Shown here: piece by piece, positions 15,964 to 25,878 of the stretch | Position numbering within the stretch: position 1 is the first letter of the stretch | Layout: each line of letters begins with the position of its first letter | DNA from: Neisseria bacilliformis | GTDB lineage: Bacteria > Pseudomonadota > Gammaproteobacteria > Burkholderiales > Neisseriaceae | NCBI RefSeq assembly: GCF_014055025.1 | Contig: NZ_CP059571.1 | Location: forward strand, 1,364,001 to 1,428,000 | Direction: 5' to 3' | Length of the DNA: 64,000 nt | Made by a program: the position numbers and the translations under genes | Notes under the pieces: model-generated | Databases searched by the model: none | Told to the model about the DNA's origin: nothing | Seen by the model: only the letters and a program-made list of their open reading frames with translations

Positions 15964-18900
15964 CTAGATGCTGTGCAGCTCGACTTTTTCGCCTTCGGCG
16001 GCCGGTTCGTCCATCCAGTCGATGTCGCGCATTTTGCGCACGATCACCCACTCGTCGCGGTTGGAGCCGACGGTGCCGTAATAGTTGAAGCTGTACGCAA
16101 GCTGGGCGTAGCCGCCGATCATGTGCGTGGGGTTCAGTACGGCTTTGGTTACCGAATTGTGGATGCCGCCGCGTTTTTTGGTGGTTTCCGCTGCGGGGGT
16201 GTGCACCAGTTTTTCCTGCGCGTGGTACATCAGGATCATGGTTTCGGGAATGCGCTGGCTGACAATCACGCGGCAGGCAATCGCACCGTTGGTGTTGAAT
16301 ACTTCCACCCAGTCGTTATCGACCAGTCCGGCTTTTTTCGCGTCGGTTTCCGACACCCACACGTGCGGGCCGCCGCGCGAAAGCGTGAGCATGCGCAGGT
16401 TTTCCGAATAGGTACTGTGGATGCCCCATTTCTGGTGCGGGGTGAGGAAGTTGAGCGTGATTTCGGGGTTGCCGTTGGGGCGCATGCCGAGCAGTTTTTT
16501 GGTGGTTTTGGTGTCCACGGCGGGGCGGTACACGCAGAAGCCCGCGCCGAAGTCGCGCATCCATTTGTGGTCTTGGTAAAACTGCTGGCGGCCGGTCAGG
16601 GTGCGCCACGGAATCAGCTCGTGCACGTTGGTGTAACCGGCGGTGTAGCACACGGTTTCGCTTTCCACGCCCGACCAGATCGGCGAGGTTACGATTTTGC
16701 GCGGCTGGGCGACGATGTCGCGGAAGGCGATATGGGTGTGTTCGCTGGCGTTAATCAGATGGGTATGGTCGCGGCCAGTGATGTTGCCCAGCGCCTGCCA
16801 TGCTTTTTTGGAAACGTGGCCGTTGGTTTCGGGGGCGAGGGTCAGAATCATCTCGGCCGCATCGATGGCGGTTTCGAGCTTGGGCTGGCCTTTGCCCGCG
16901 CCTTCGCTGCGCACGCCGTTGAGTTTGCGCAGGTATTCGACTTCGTGCTTGGTGTCCCAGGCCATGCCTTTGCCGTTGTTGTTGACTTTTTCCAGCAGGG
17001 GGCCGATGGAGGTGTATTTTTCATACACGGCGCCGTAGTCGCGCTCGATAACGGTCATCGCGGGCATGGTTTTGCCGGGAATAGGCTCGCATTCGCCCAG
17101 TTTCCAGTCTTTCGGGTCGAAGGGCTGGCCGAGTTCCTGCGGGCTGTCGTGCATCAGCGGGGTGAGCACGATGTCTTTGCGCACGCCCAGATAGTCTTTG
17201 GCCAGCTCGCTGAATTTTTTAGCCAGACCTTTGTAGATTTCCCAGTCGGAACGGCTCTGCCACAGGGGTTGCACGGCTTCGGTAAAGGGGTGGATGAAGG
17301 GGTGCATGTCCGAGGTGTTGAGGTCGTTTTTCTCGTACCAAGTGGCGGTGGGGAAAATCACGTCGGCATAGAGGCAGGTGGTGTTCATGCGGAAGTCTAA
17401 GAGCGTGAACAGGTCGAGTTTGCCTTCTACGCCGGGGCGTTGCTTCACTTCGGCGGGTTTGAGGCAGTCGGCTTCGTCGCTCATCAGGCCGTTTTGCGTG
17501 CCGAGCAGGTATTTGAGGAAGTATTCGTGGCCTTTGCCGGACGAACCCAAAATGTTGGAACGCCAGATAAACATGTTGCGCGGCCAGTTTTTCGGGTTTT
17601 CCGGGTCGTCGCACGACATGTTCAGGCTGCCTTCTTTGAGGGATTTCACCACATAGTCGGCAGGTGCCATGCCGGCGGCTTCGGCCGCGTCGGCAACGTC
17701 CAGCGGGTTGGTTTCCAACTGCGGGGCGGAGGGTGTCCAGCCCATGCGTTCGGCTTTGGCGTTGTAGTCGATCATGGTCAGGCGGCGCATGTCGTCTGAA
17801 GCGTCGGGCGACAGGAGTTCGTCGGCAGACACGGTTTCGTGGCGGTATTGGCCGGTGTGGTTGTAGAAGAAGGAAGTGCCGGCCATCTGGCGGGCGGGGC
17901 GGTGCCAGTCGAGGCCGAAAGTGAGCGGTGTCCAGCCGGACTGCGGACGCAGTTTTTCCTGGCCGACGTAGTGGCACCAGCCGCCGCCGGATTTGCCGAC
18001 AGTGCCGCACATCATCAGCATGTTGATGATGCCCCGGTAGTTCATGTCGAGGTAGTACCAGTGGTTGATGCCCGCGCCGACGATGACCATGCTGCGGCCT
18101 TTGGTGTCGTGCGCGTTCTGGCCGAACTCGCGGGCCACCTGAATCACACGCTCGGCAGGCACGCCGGTGTGTTTTTCCTGCCATTTCGGGGTGTAGGGCT
18201 TGTCGTCGAAATAGTCGCGGGCGGCGGCTTCGTCGTCCAGGCCGTTGTTCACGCCGTATTGCGCCACCAAGAGGTCGAACACGGTGGCCACCGGTGCAAT
18301 GCTGCCGTCGGCCAATCTCACGTGTTTGACCGGCACTTTGCGGTACACCTTGTCTTCGTCGTATTCGCCGCCGAAGTAGTCGAAACCCACGCGCACGATG
18401 TCGTCTGAACGCTCTTTCAGGCTCAGCGCGGCGTGCACGTTGTCGCGCCCCTGCGCTTTGGTTTCGAGATTCCATTTTTTGCTGCCGTCCCAGCGGAAGC
18501 CGATGCAGCCGTTGGGCACGGCCAGCGTGTCGGACGTTTCGTCCCACACCAGCACTTTCCAATCGGGGTTTTTCTCTTCGCCGAAATTGTTGTCAAGCTG
18601 CGAAGCGCGCAGGGTGTATTCGGGTTTGTAGTGCTCGCCGTCGCGTTGCAGGCGCACCAGCACCGGCATGTCAGTGAGGCGGCGGCAGTAGTCTTGGAAA
18701 TAGTCCGAAGGCTTGTTGATGTGGAACTCCTGCAAAATCACATGCCCCATCGCCATCGAAAGCGCGGCATCCGTGCCCTGGCGCGGTGCCAGCCAGATGT
18801 CGCTGAACTTCGCCATTTCGCCGAAGTCGGACGACACCGCCACGGTTTTCGTGCCTTTGTAGCGCACTTCGGTATAAAAGTGCGCGTCGGGCGTGCGCGT

Positions 18901-19674
18901 CATCGGCAGGTTCGAGCCCCATACCAAGAGATAGTTGGAGTTGTACCAGTCGGCCGACTCGGCCACGTCGGTCTGCTCGCCCCAAGTCTGCGGGCTGGCG
19001 GGCGGCAGGTCGCAGTACCAGTCGTAAAACGACAGCGGCACGCCGCCGATCAGGCCGAGATAGCGTGCGCCCGAGGCATAGCTGATCATCGACATCGCCG
19101 GAATCGGCGAGAAGCCGATAATGCGGTCGGGACCGTATTTTTTGATGGTGTAGCAGTTGGCCGCCGCCACCATTTCATAGGCTTCGTCCCAGTTGGAGCG
19201 CACAAAGCCGCCCAAACCGCGCTGCGATTTGTAGGACTTGGAACGCTCGGGGTCTTCCACAATCCACGTCCACGCCTCGATCGGGTCTTTGGTTTTGCGC
19301 GCCTCGCGCCACAGTTCGGCCAGCGCGCCGCGCATCATCGGATATTTGATGCGCTGCGCCGAATACACATACCAGCTGTAAGACGCGCCGCGCGGACAGC
19401 CCCGGGGCTCGTGGTTGGGCAGGTCGGGGCGGGTGCGCGGATAGTCGGTCTGCTGGGTTTCCCAGGTGATGATACCGTTTTTGACGTAAATCTTCCACGA
19501 ACACGAACCGGTACAGTTCACGCCGTGGGTGGAGCGGGCGATGCGGTCGTGCGCCCAGCGGCTGCGGTAGGCGTTCTCCCACGTGCGGTCTTCCTCAATC
19601 AAAATGCCGTGGCCGTCGGAAAAAGGCTCGCGCTTGCGCTTGAAAAAGGTCAGGCGGTCTAAGAAAAGGCTCAT
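15964..19674 (-). CDS. narG: Respiratory nitrate reductase alpha subunit NarG
   Basis: Catalytic subunit that reduces nitrate to nitrite at bis-MGD molybdenum on the cytoplasmic face. It has 1236 residues. The N-terminal FS0 cluster ligands H50, C54 and C58 (THGVNCTGSCSWK) sit at the E. coli positions, followed by HEPRGCPRGASYSWY. The molybdenum ligand aspartate is in SFYDWYCDLPP. There is no twin-arginine signal, as expected for a membrane-anchored Nar enzyme. First gene of the operon, with AGGA shortly before the ATG. A Kingella-type uptake sequence lies inside the gene near 17625. Confidence 0.98.
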   Translation of the reverse strand: MSLFLDRLTFFKRKREPFSDGHGILIEEDRTWENAYRSRWAHDRIARSTHGVNCTGSCSWKIYVKNGIITWETQQTDYPRTRPDLPNHEPRGCPRGASYSWYVYSAQRIKYPMMRGALAELWREARKTKDPIEAWTWIVEDPERSKSYKSQRGLGGFVRSNWDEAYEMVAAANCYTIKKYGPDRIIGFSPIPAMSMISYASGARYLGLIGGVPLSFYDWYCDLPPASPQTWGEQTDVAESADWYNSNYLLVWGSNLPMTRTPDAHFYTEVRYKGTKTVAVSSDFGEMAKFSDIWLAPRQGTDAALSMAMGHVILQEFHINKPSDYFQDYCRRLTDMPVLVRLQRDGEHYKPEYTLRASQLDNNFGEEKNPDWKVLVWDETSDTLAVPNGCIGFRWDGSKKWNLETKAQGRDNVHAALSLKERSDDIVRVGFDYFGGEYDEDKVYRKVPVKHVRLADGSIAPVATVFDLLVAQYGVNNGLDDEAAARDYFDDKPYTPKWQEKHTGVPAERVIQVAREFGQNAHDTKGRSMVIVGAGINHWYYLDMNYRGIINMLMMCGTVGKSGGGWCHYVGQEKLRPQSGWTPLTFGLDWHRPARQMAGTSFFYNHTGQYRHETVSADELLSPDASDDMRRLTMIDYNAKAERMGWTPSAPQLETNPLDVADAAEAAGMAPADYVVKSLKEGSLNMSCDDPENPKNWPRNMFIWRSNILGSSGKGHEYFLKYLLGTQNGLMSDEADCLKPAEVKQRPGVEGKLDLFTLLDFRMNTTCLYADVIFPTATWYEKNDLNTSDMHPFIHPFTEAVQPLWQSRSDWEIYKGLAKKFSELAKDYLGVRKDIVLTPLMHDSPQELGQPFDPKDWKLGECEPIPGKTMPAMTVIERDYGAVYEKYTSIGPLLEKVNNNGKGMAWDTKHEVEYLRKLNGVRSEGAGKGQPKLETAIDAAEMILTLAPETNGHVSKKAWQALGNITGRDHTHLINASEHTHIAFRDIVAQPRKIVTSPIWSGVESETVCYTAGYTNVHELIPWRTLTGRQQFYQDHKWMRDFGAGFCVYRPAVDTKTTKKLLGMRPNGNPEITLNFLTPHQKWGIHSTYSENLRMLTLSRGGPHVWVSETDAKKAGLVDNDWVEVFNTNGAIACRVIVSQRIPETMILMYHAQEKLVHTPAAETTKKRGGIHNSVTKAVLNPTHMIGGYAQLAYSFNYYGTVGSNRDEWVIVRKMRDIDWMDEPAAEGEKVELHSI

Positions 19675-20260
19675 TGGTGTATTCCTGTTGGTTATGCGGA
19701 TTCGGTTTTGTCTGCCGCGCTTTCAGGCAGCCTGAAAACGCGGTATCCGTTATGGCGCGCAATGGTAAGGGAAAGAGAAAACAAAGAAAATGCGCCGAAA
19801 GAGGCGGCGGGGTAGGGCGGAAGTAGGGCAGAGGGGGTAGGGCGGGATAGTTCTTTGGGAGTAGGTGCAAGGGATGATTGAGGCCGTCTGAAAAGTTTTG
19901 ACTGCGCCTAAGCCGCGCTTTCAGAAACGTCATCCCCGCGTAGGCAGGGACGGCCTCTTTGTGCCGTGTCGAAGTATCGCCATTTTGTTTTGCCAAGCTC
20001 TGAAACCGCGTGCGTGCCTTGCGGCACATCCTGCATCAGCGGCAGAGGCCGTCTGAAAACGTGGAAAACGGTTTTTCAGACGGCCTCTCTGTTTCCGGCA
20101 CGCGGCTTCGGGGGTGCGGGATGCCCGGATTTCGTGATGCGGCGGAGAATGCGTGCGCCGCCTTGGGGCGGCACACCCTACGGACTGCGCGGGTATAAAG
20201 AGGCCGTCTGAAAAACGTTTTTCAGACGGCCTCTCCATCCTTCTTAACTTAGATTAGAGG
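19675..20260. other. narG upstream region and repeats
   Basis: No gene is seen. The narG promoter must lie here. On the plus strand three GTAGGGCR words recur between about 19811 and 19850; read on the narG strand these give TAC-Y-Y-C heptamers loosely like NarL sites. The rest is repeats: an AGCCGCGCTTTCAG/GTCATCCCCGCG unit (19910-19950), single GTGTGG right arms (20001-20036 and about 20145-20181) and uptake-sequence hairpins (20045-20089, 20199-20233). Confidence 0.5.
20199..20233 (-). terminator. Uptake-sequence hairpin behind the TonB receptor gene
   Basis: GAGGCCGTCTGAAAAACG and CGTTTTTCAGACGGCCTC form a near-perfect stem just behind the receptor stop codon. Confidence 0.65.
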
Positions 20261-22646
20261 TCAGAACGAATACTTCATACTCATATAGTAGCTTCTGCGC
20301 CGTTCGTTGTAGGTGCGGGCGGTGCCGGCGGTGCGCAGGATGGTTTTGTCAAACAGGTTGTTCACGCCGGCGCGGACGTTGATGCGGTCTTTGTAGTTGT
20401 AGCCGACGTTGAAGCCGAATACGCCGTAGCTGCCCAGCTCGTATTTGCTGACGACGCTTTGGCCGTTGGTGTAGATCACGTCCATAAAGCGCACGGGGTT
20501 GCTGCGGGTTTGCTGGCGGCCGTAGTAGGTATAGACGGCGTTGAAGTCCCAGGCGGGGGTAATCTGCCAGTTTACCGTGCTGTTGATCGTGTATTTGGGC
20601 ACGATGGAAACCGGGTTGCCGTGGCGTTTTTCTTTGTTGCGGCTCATGTAGGTGAAGTTGGTCGACCAGGTGAGCTTGTCGCGGATAAGCGGCAGGGTAA
20701 CGTTGCCTTCCAAGCCTGCCAGTACCGCGCTGCCGCCGTTGCCCCAGCGGTAAACGGTGGTGGTGGTGTAGTTGCGGTAAACGGGGGTACCGCTGGGAGT
20801 GTTGTCGGAGCGGATTTCGCGGTCGTAGCCGTTTGCCGGTCCGTTGACGGTGCCGACGTAGTCGCCTTCGTCAACAATGCGGTTTTTGTAGTTGTTGTGG
20901 AAGAAGGCCAGTGAGGCGAGATAGCCGTCTTTTTTGAACTCGAAGCCGATTTCTTTGTTCAGGCTGGTTTCGGGTTTGATGTTGCTGTTGCCCAAGAAGT
21001 AGCAGGCGCGCGCCCAGTCGTAGCCGCCGGGATTGGCGTTTTTGTAGGGGTTGGCGGCTGTGCCGCTGCCGCTTGTATTGGTTTGGGCGTTGGGGTTGTT
21101 CCAGTGGTTGTGGCTGTCGATGGGGCAGCCGTTGCTGGCGTTGATCAGCAGGTAGTTTTCCTGTGTTTGGTACAGGTTGGGCGCTTTGAAGGCGCGGGCG
21201 ATGCCGCCTTTGATTTTCCAGTTGCCGTTTACCGCGTGCGAGAAGTTGAACGAGGGCGAGAACACTGAGCCGAAGGCGGTGTTGTAGTCCCAGCGCAGGC
21301 CGGGGATGAGGTAGGTTTTGCCCTCGTTGAGCGAGATGTTGTCTTCGGCATAAAGGGCGTAGTTGTTCTGCGAGGCTTTGCCGCTGCGGCCGTTGGCGGC
21401 CAGCCACGGGATTTGGCCGTAGGCGCGGGCGGTGGCGGTCATGGAGAGGGAGTCGTCGAGCACAGAGCGGTTGGCTTCCGCGCCGACGGTTACGGTGTGG
21501 CGGCCGAAGGGCAGGTCGGCTTTGGTGCCGAAGCGGTAGTTTTTCAGCACGCTGTCGGCAAAGCCGGTGGTGCTGTTGTACGCGCCTTCGGTGCTGCCGA
21601 GCAGGCCTTCGGGCAGGTGGCTGTTGACGGTTTTGTCGAAGCTGACATAGCTTTCGGTTTCACCCCAGTCCCAGATGCCGTTATGGGTGAGGGTGTAGCT
21701 TTGGCGGTAGATTTTGGCGGTTTCGCTGCCCAAAAGCTGGGGGGCGACGCGCTGGACGGCGGCAATGAGTACATTGCTGTTTTGGGTGTCGCCGTTGTAG
21801 ATGTTGCCCTGACGGCTGTATGCGGCGTCGAAGGCCAGACGCCAGACGCTGTTCAGGGGTGATGTTCCAAGTGAGGCGGCCGGCGATGTCGCGGTTGCGC
21901 ACGCCTTCGCGGCCGGCGGAGAGGGCGGTGCGCGAAGATTTGACGCTGTCGTTGATGTCGAACGCATCGGGGTTGGTTTTGTTCAGGCTGCCGTAGATGC
22001 GGAAGCCCAGTTTGTCCTGCACGATGGGGCCGCTCAGCAGGAAGTTGGCGCGGCGGGTGTTGCCCTGCTGTGTGCCGCTTGCGGGCTGGTCGTAAAACAG
22101 GCCGACGCTGCCGCGAAACTCGTTGCTGACGCCTTTGGTGCGGATGTTGACCACGCCGCCCATCGCGCCGGAGCCGTAGCGGGCGGCGGCCGGGCCGCAC
22201 AGCACTTCGATTTTTTCAATCATTTCCGGCGGCACCCAGTTGGAGTCGCCGCGCGAGTTGCGCACGCCGCTGCGGCCGTAGCGTTCGGAATTGCGGGAGT
22301 TGACGGGTTTGCCGTCGATGAGGATCAGTGTGTTGTCCGGCCCCATCGAACGGATGTCGATCTGGCGTTTGTTGCCGCGCTCGCCGCCGGGGGAGTTGGT
22401 GCTGAGGTTGACGCCCGGCATTTTGCTGACGATTTCGGAGATGTCGTTGGTAACGGGCATCTTCTGCAAGTCCTGCGCGGTAATCACCGATACGCCGAGC
22501 TGCTGTTTGGCCTGACGTTCGGCGGTAACGTGGACGGTTTGCAGCTCGCTGCCGTTTTCGGCGGCGTCGGCTTCGGTGTCGGCAAAGGCCGTGCCGCAGA
22601 GCGCGAGTGCGGCGAGGATATTGAGTTGGATCAGACTGGGTTTCAT
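20261..22646 (-). pseudogene. FepA/FetA-like TonB-dependent siderophore receptor, frameshifted
   Basis: Outer-membrane receptor for a metal chelate, probably catecholate iron. The plug begins after a signal peptide (CGTAFA), with VSVITAQDLQKMPV, RGNKRQIDIRSMGPDNTLIL and WVPPEMIEKIEVL, very close to FepA-type receptors. The barrel ends in a terminal Phe (SMKYSF). The frame breaks at 21835-21848, where CCAGACG is repeated twice in tandem; removing one copy restores PEQRLAFDAAYSRQG and a receptor of about 792 residues. The plug motif reads VLCGPAAARYG where VLRGP is usual. It is either a recent pseudogene, phase-variable, or a sequencing artefact. Confidence 0.85.
21835..21848. repeat. 7-bp tandem duplication causing the receptor frameshift
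   Basis: CCAGACG twice in tandem. Deleting one unit rejoins the two halves of the receptor exactly in the conserved region. Confidence 0.85.
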
Positions 22647-23386
22647 GGTGTTTTCCGATTTGGGGTTGGTTGGTTTATGGGCGGTTTGTTAAGGCGTTTT
22701 TCTATTTTCTTTTGACGGTTAGACCGGCTTGCCATCCGCCTGTTTACAAAAGCGGCGGCATTGTAAAACTCCGTCAACGGAAAAATACTGCACCGACGGA
22801 CTAATCCTTCCGGCCAATCACGGCGGCCTGCCTTTTGTGGTGGAATCCGCCGCCGTCTGGCAGCCTGAAAACCCGAAAGGCCGTCTGAAAAACCAAATTT
22901 CGTCATTCCCGCGCAGGCGGGAATCTTCGGGTGCCGTAACGCAATGCCGGTTTTCTGCGCAGACTTTGCCCAAGCCGCAACCGCCCCCACCCCAGCCCCC
23001 CGCAGGCGGGATAGCGGGATAGGGAGCAAAGCAGTCTGAAAGCGCAGCTTCAACGAAGTTAAAACCGAAAAGGCCGTCTGAAAAACCTTTCAGACTGCCC
23101 AACCATGCCGCGTAGGGTGTGTGGCTCTGCCACGCACGCGGATACCACGCCCGAACCGCACCACCCGCGCCCGCTCGAACACCGGCAACCGCGTGCGTGC
23201 CTGCGGCACACACACTACAAAAACCCGAAGAGGCCGTCTGAAAGCACAGCTTCGGCGCAGCCAAACCCGTAAAGGCAGCCTGAAATACAACAACCGCCGT
23301 CCGAGAACCCGACAAAACCCAACAAAAAAACAGCCTGAAACCGCTGTTGCTGTTTCAGGCTGCCTCCGTTTATCCGCCCAAACACT
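22647..23386. other. 740-bp divergent intergenic region of the siderophore cluster
   Basis: No gene is seen. It separates the receptor from the permease and should hold both promoters, but no convincing Fur box was found. Repeats present: a single dRS3 (22905-22924), part of the GGGGAGGG family (about 22960-23027), an AGCTTCAACGAAGTT unit near 23043, a paired GTGTGG element (23112-23218), and several uptake sequences of both dialects. Confidence 0.6.
23112..23218. repeat. Paired GTGTGG intergenic element, copy 4
   Basis: Inverted arms as in copy 1; the core resembles the cores at 24424 and 25699 (GGATACCA, CCGAACCGC, CCGCCCG words), so these three form a subfamily. Confidence 0.75.
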
Positions 23387-24385
23387 ATGTCCGCACGCCG
23401 CATCCCCTATCCCGTCCTGATTGCCCTCACGCTGGCTGCCCTCTTGGCCGCCGCCGCCTTTTCCCTTTCCTGGGGACGCTACCCCATCCCGCTGAACGCC
23501 GTCTGGCAGACCCTTGCCGGACAAAACCCCGACGAAACCTACGCCAACATCATCTTCAACCTGCGCCTGCCGCGCATTGCCGCCGCCGTGCTGGTGGGCG
23601 CGGCCTTGTCGCTGGCCGGTGCGGTGTACCAGGGTATTTTCCGCAACCCGCTGGTGTCGCCCGACCTCTTGGGCGTATCGTCCGGCGCGTGTGTCGGCGC
23701 GGCGGCGGCGGTGCTGGCGGGCGGCGGCATCCTGATGATGCAGGGCGCGGCCTTTGCGGGCGGGCTTTCGGCCGTCGCCCTCACCCTTGCCCTGCCGCGC
23801 CTGATCGGGCGCGATTCGGCGGTGGTGCTTGTGCTGGCAGGCATTGTCGTATCCGGCTTTATGTCGGCCACACTCGGCCTGATCAAATACCTGGCCGACC
23901 CCGAAACCGAGCTGGCCGAAATCGTCTATTGGCAGATGGGCAGCCTGGCGCGGGCGCAGACCGAACAGCTCATCTGGCTCGCCCCGCTGATGCTGCTGCC
24001 CGCCGCCGTGCTGCTGCTGATGCGCTGGCGCGTCAACGTGCTGTCTTTGGGCGAGCGCGAAGCCCGCCTCGCCGGTGCGGACACCCGCAAAGAGCGCACG
24101 CTGATGATCGTCTGCGCCACCCTGCTGACCGCCTCCGCCGTCTGCCTGAGCGGCACCATCGGCTGGCTCGGGCTGGTTGTGCCGCATCTGGCGCGGATGA
24201 CGGCGGGCGACAACAACGTCCGCAGCCTGCCGCTCGCCCTCTTGTTCGGCGCACTGTTCCTGCTCGGCGCGGACACCCTCTCGCGCAACCTCTACGAACA
24301 GGAAATCCCGCTGGGCATCCTCACCGGCTTTATCGGCGCCCCGTTTTTCGCTTGGGTGCTGGTGTGGCAGAAACCGGCGGATTAG
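23387..24385 (+). CDS. FecCD-family metal-chelate ABC permease
   Basis: Inner-membrane permease of 332 residues with about ten helices, of the BtuC/FhuB/FepD family that moves siderophores, heme or cobalamin. GRYPIPLNAVWQTL, LPRIAAAVLVGAALSLAGAVYQG, FRNPLVSPDLLGVSSGA and GTIGWLGLVVPHLAR are standard landmarks. Only one permease gene is present, so it would act as a homodimer, unlike FetCD or FepDG pairs. No good ribosome site is visible before the ATG. The ATPase follows after 300 bp of repeats. Confidence 0.93.
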   Translation: MSARRIPYPVLIALTLAALLAAAAFSLSWGRYPIPLNAVWQTLAGQNPDETYANIIFNLRLPRIAAAVLVGAALSLAGAVYQGIFRNPLVSPDLLGVSSGACVGAAAAVLAGGGILMMQGAAFAGGLSAVALTLALPRLIGRDSAVVLVLAGIVVSGFMSATLGLIKYLADPETELAEIVYWQMGSLARAQTEQLIWLAPLMLLPAAVLLLMRWRVNVLSLGEREARLAGADTRKERTLMIVCATLLTASAVCLSGTIGWLGLVVPHLARMTAGDNNVRSLPLALLFGALFLLGADTLSRNLYEQEIPLGILTGFIGAPFFAWVLVWQKPAD

Positions 24386-24423
24386 GCAGCCTGAAAACAC
24401 CAAAGACCGTCTGAAAACCCGAT

Positions 24424-24529
24424 GTAGGGTGTGTGGCTCTGCCACGCACGCGGATACCATGCTCGAACCGCACCGCCCGCCTGTGCCCGAATCAGCAAAC
24501 CGCGTGCGTGTCTTGCGGCACACACCATA
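24424..24529. repeat. Paired GTGTGG intergenic element, copy 5
   Basis: Left arm GTAGGGTGTGTGGCTCTGCC and inverted right arm ending GCGGCACACACCATA (last bases decayed). Confidence 0.75.
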
Positions 24530-24559
24530 AAAGGCTCGTAAAGGCCGTCTGAAAACCGA

Positions 24560-24641
24560 TGTAGGGTGGGTCTCGACCCACCATTTCAGACGGCATTTGC
24601 GGCCGTTTTAAAAACACGGTGGGTCAAGACTCACCCTACAT
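24560..24641. repeat. Paired GTGGGTC palindrome element, copy 2
   Basis: TGTAGGGTGGGTCTCGACCC and the inverted GGGTCAAGACTCACCCTACA around about 40 bp. Confidence 0.75.
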
Positions 24642-24685
24642 GGCTGTCTCTGCCCCCAAAAACAGCCCGAACCCCCGACAAAAAA

Positions 24686-25489
24686 ATGCTCCAAATCCAA
24701 AACCTCCACTACGCCTACCACAGCCGACCCGTGCTGCACGGCATCAGCCTCGAACTGCCCGCAGGCACCCTGCTGTCCCTGCTCGGGCGCAACGGCGCGG
24801 GCAAATCCACCCTGCTCAACTGCATTGCCGGACTGTTCAAACCCCAGCAAGGCCGCGTGCTGCTCGACGGACGCGACACCGCCGCACTCAACCCGCGCGA
24901 ACTCGCCCGCAGCGTCGCCTACGTTTCCCAAAACGCCCCGCACACCTACCGCTACACCATCCTCGAATACGTCCTGCTCGGCCGCGCCGCCCGCCTGCCC
25001 CTGTACGCCCGACCCGCCGAAGCCGACTACGCCGTCGCCCGCGCCGCCCTCGAACGCCTCGGCATCGAGCGCCTTGCCGATAAAATCTATATGGAAACCA
25101 GCGGCGGCGAAAAACAGCTCGCCTCCATCGCCCGCGCCCTCGTACAGGAACCCCGCGTCATCCTGTTCGACGAACCCACCTCCGCCCTCGACTACGGCAA
25201 CGCCGCCGCCATCCTCAGCCTGATGGCCGACCTTGCCGAAGACGGCTACACCGTGGTCAACACCACCCACAACCCCGAACCCCCCCTGCTGCTGCACGGC
25301 CGCCACCCCCAAAGCCAAACCGCCCTGCTGCTGGCCGACGGCAGCGTCCGCGCAGGCGGCACCGCCGAAGTCCTCACCGAAACCGCCCTGCAAGAGCTGT
25401 ACCAAACCGACCTGCGCCTGCTCGCCGTCCCCGGCTGGCCGCGCCAAGTCTGCGCCCACGCCCCGCTGCCGCAACGGGCGCAGACGTAA
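24686..25489 (+). CDS. Metal-chelate ABC transporter ATP-binding protein
   Basis: ATPase partner of the FecCD permease, 267 residues, FecE/FhuC type. Walker A is GRNGAGKST near residue 38, the Q-loop is SQNAPHTY, the signature is [15 protein letters not shown] and Walker B is [12 protein letters not shown], with the switch His in NTTHNP. The ATG at 24686 begins the first strand ([11 protein letters not shown]). The tail after residue 215 is longer than the minimal domain but similar to FecE relatives. Confidence 0.92.
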   Translation: MLQIQNLHYAYHSRPVLHGISLELPAGTLLSLLGRNGAGKSTLLNCIAGLFKPQQGRVLLDGRDTAALNPRELARSVAYVSQNAPHTYRYTILEYVLLGRAARLPLYARPAEADYAVARAALERLGIERLADKIYMETSGGEKQLASIARALVQEPRVILFDEPTSALDYGNAAAILSLMADLAEDGYTVVNTTHNPEPPLLLHGRHPQSQTALLLADGSVRAGGTAEVLTETALQELYQTDLRLLAVPGWPRQVCAHAPLPQRAQT

Positions 25490-25545
25490 GGCAGCCTGAA
25501 AACCGCAAAGGCCGTCTGAAAAAAACACAAACGCCGACTGCCCAA

Positions 25546-25677
25546 CTCCCTCCCCTGCGCCCTACGCGGGGGAGGGTCGGGGAGGGGTGGCGGTTCGCCG
25601 AACCGCTTGGCTGCCGCGCCGCAAATATTATCCGAGCCGCAACCGCCCCAGCCCTCCCCAGCAAGTGGGAGAGGGAG
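25546..25677. repeat. GC-rich GGGGAGGG repeat, copy 2
   Basis: Nearly the same as 5017-5149, including the middle GGTTCGCCGAACCG palindrome. Confidence 0.65.
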
Positions 25678-25698
25678 CAAGGCAGCCGGAAACCTAAC

Positions 25699-25801
25699 GT
25701 AGGGTGTGTGGCTCCGCCACGCACGCGGATACAATGTCCGAACCGCCGCCCGTGCCCGAACACCGGCAAACCGCGTGCGTGCCTTGCGGCACACACCCTA
25801 C
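25699..25801. repeat. Paired GTGTGG intergenic element, copy 6
   Basis: GTAGGGTGTGTGGCTCCGCC and inverted GGCACACACCCTAC arms; intact ends. Confidence 0.78.
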
Positions 25802-25878
25802 ACAAACCCGAAAGGCCGTCTGAAAACCGAAAAAGCAGCCTGAAACGGTTTTCAAGCTGCCTTCGGAGGGCACGGCGG

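Larger units (their letters stand above)
24386..24685. other. Repeat spacer inside the siderophore transporter genes
   Basis: No gene is seen. Uptake sequences of both dialects, one paired GTGTGG element (24424-24529) and one paired GTGGGTC element (24560-24641) fill the gap between permease and ATPase. Confidence 0.7.
25490..25878. other. Intergenic repeats behind the ATPase gene
   Basis: No gene is seen. Uptake sequences at both ends, a GGGGAGGG-family copy (25546-25677) and a paired GTGTGG element (25699-25801), followed by an inverted Kingella-type pair near 25840-25862. Confidence 0.7.

Noticed and set aside
22650-23386. Fur box for the siderophore cluster
   Set aside because: No stretch resembling GATAATGATAATCATTATC was found in either orientation; repeats occupy most of the region.
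23090-24523. 477-codon minus-strand frame over the permease gene
   Set aside because: The plus strand encodes a clear FecCD permease; the antisense product is Gln/His/Arg-rich with no family features.
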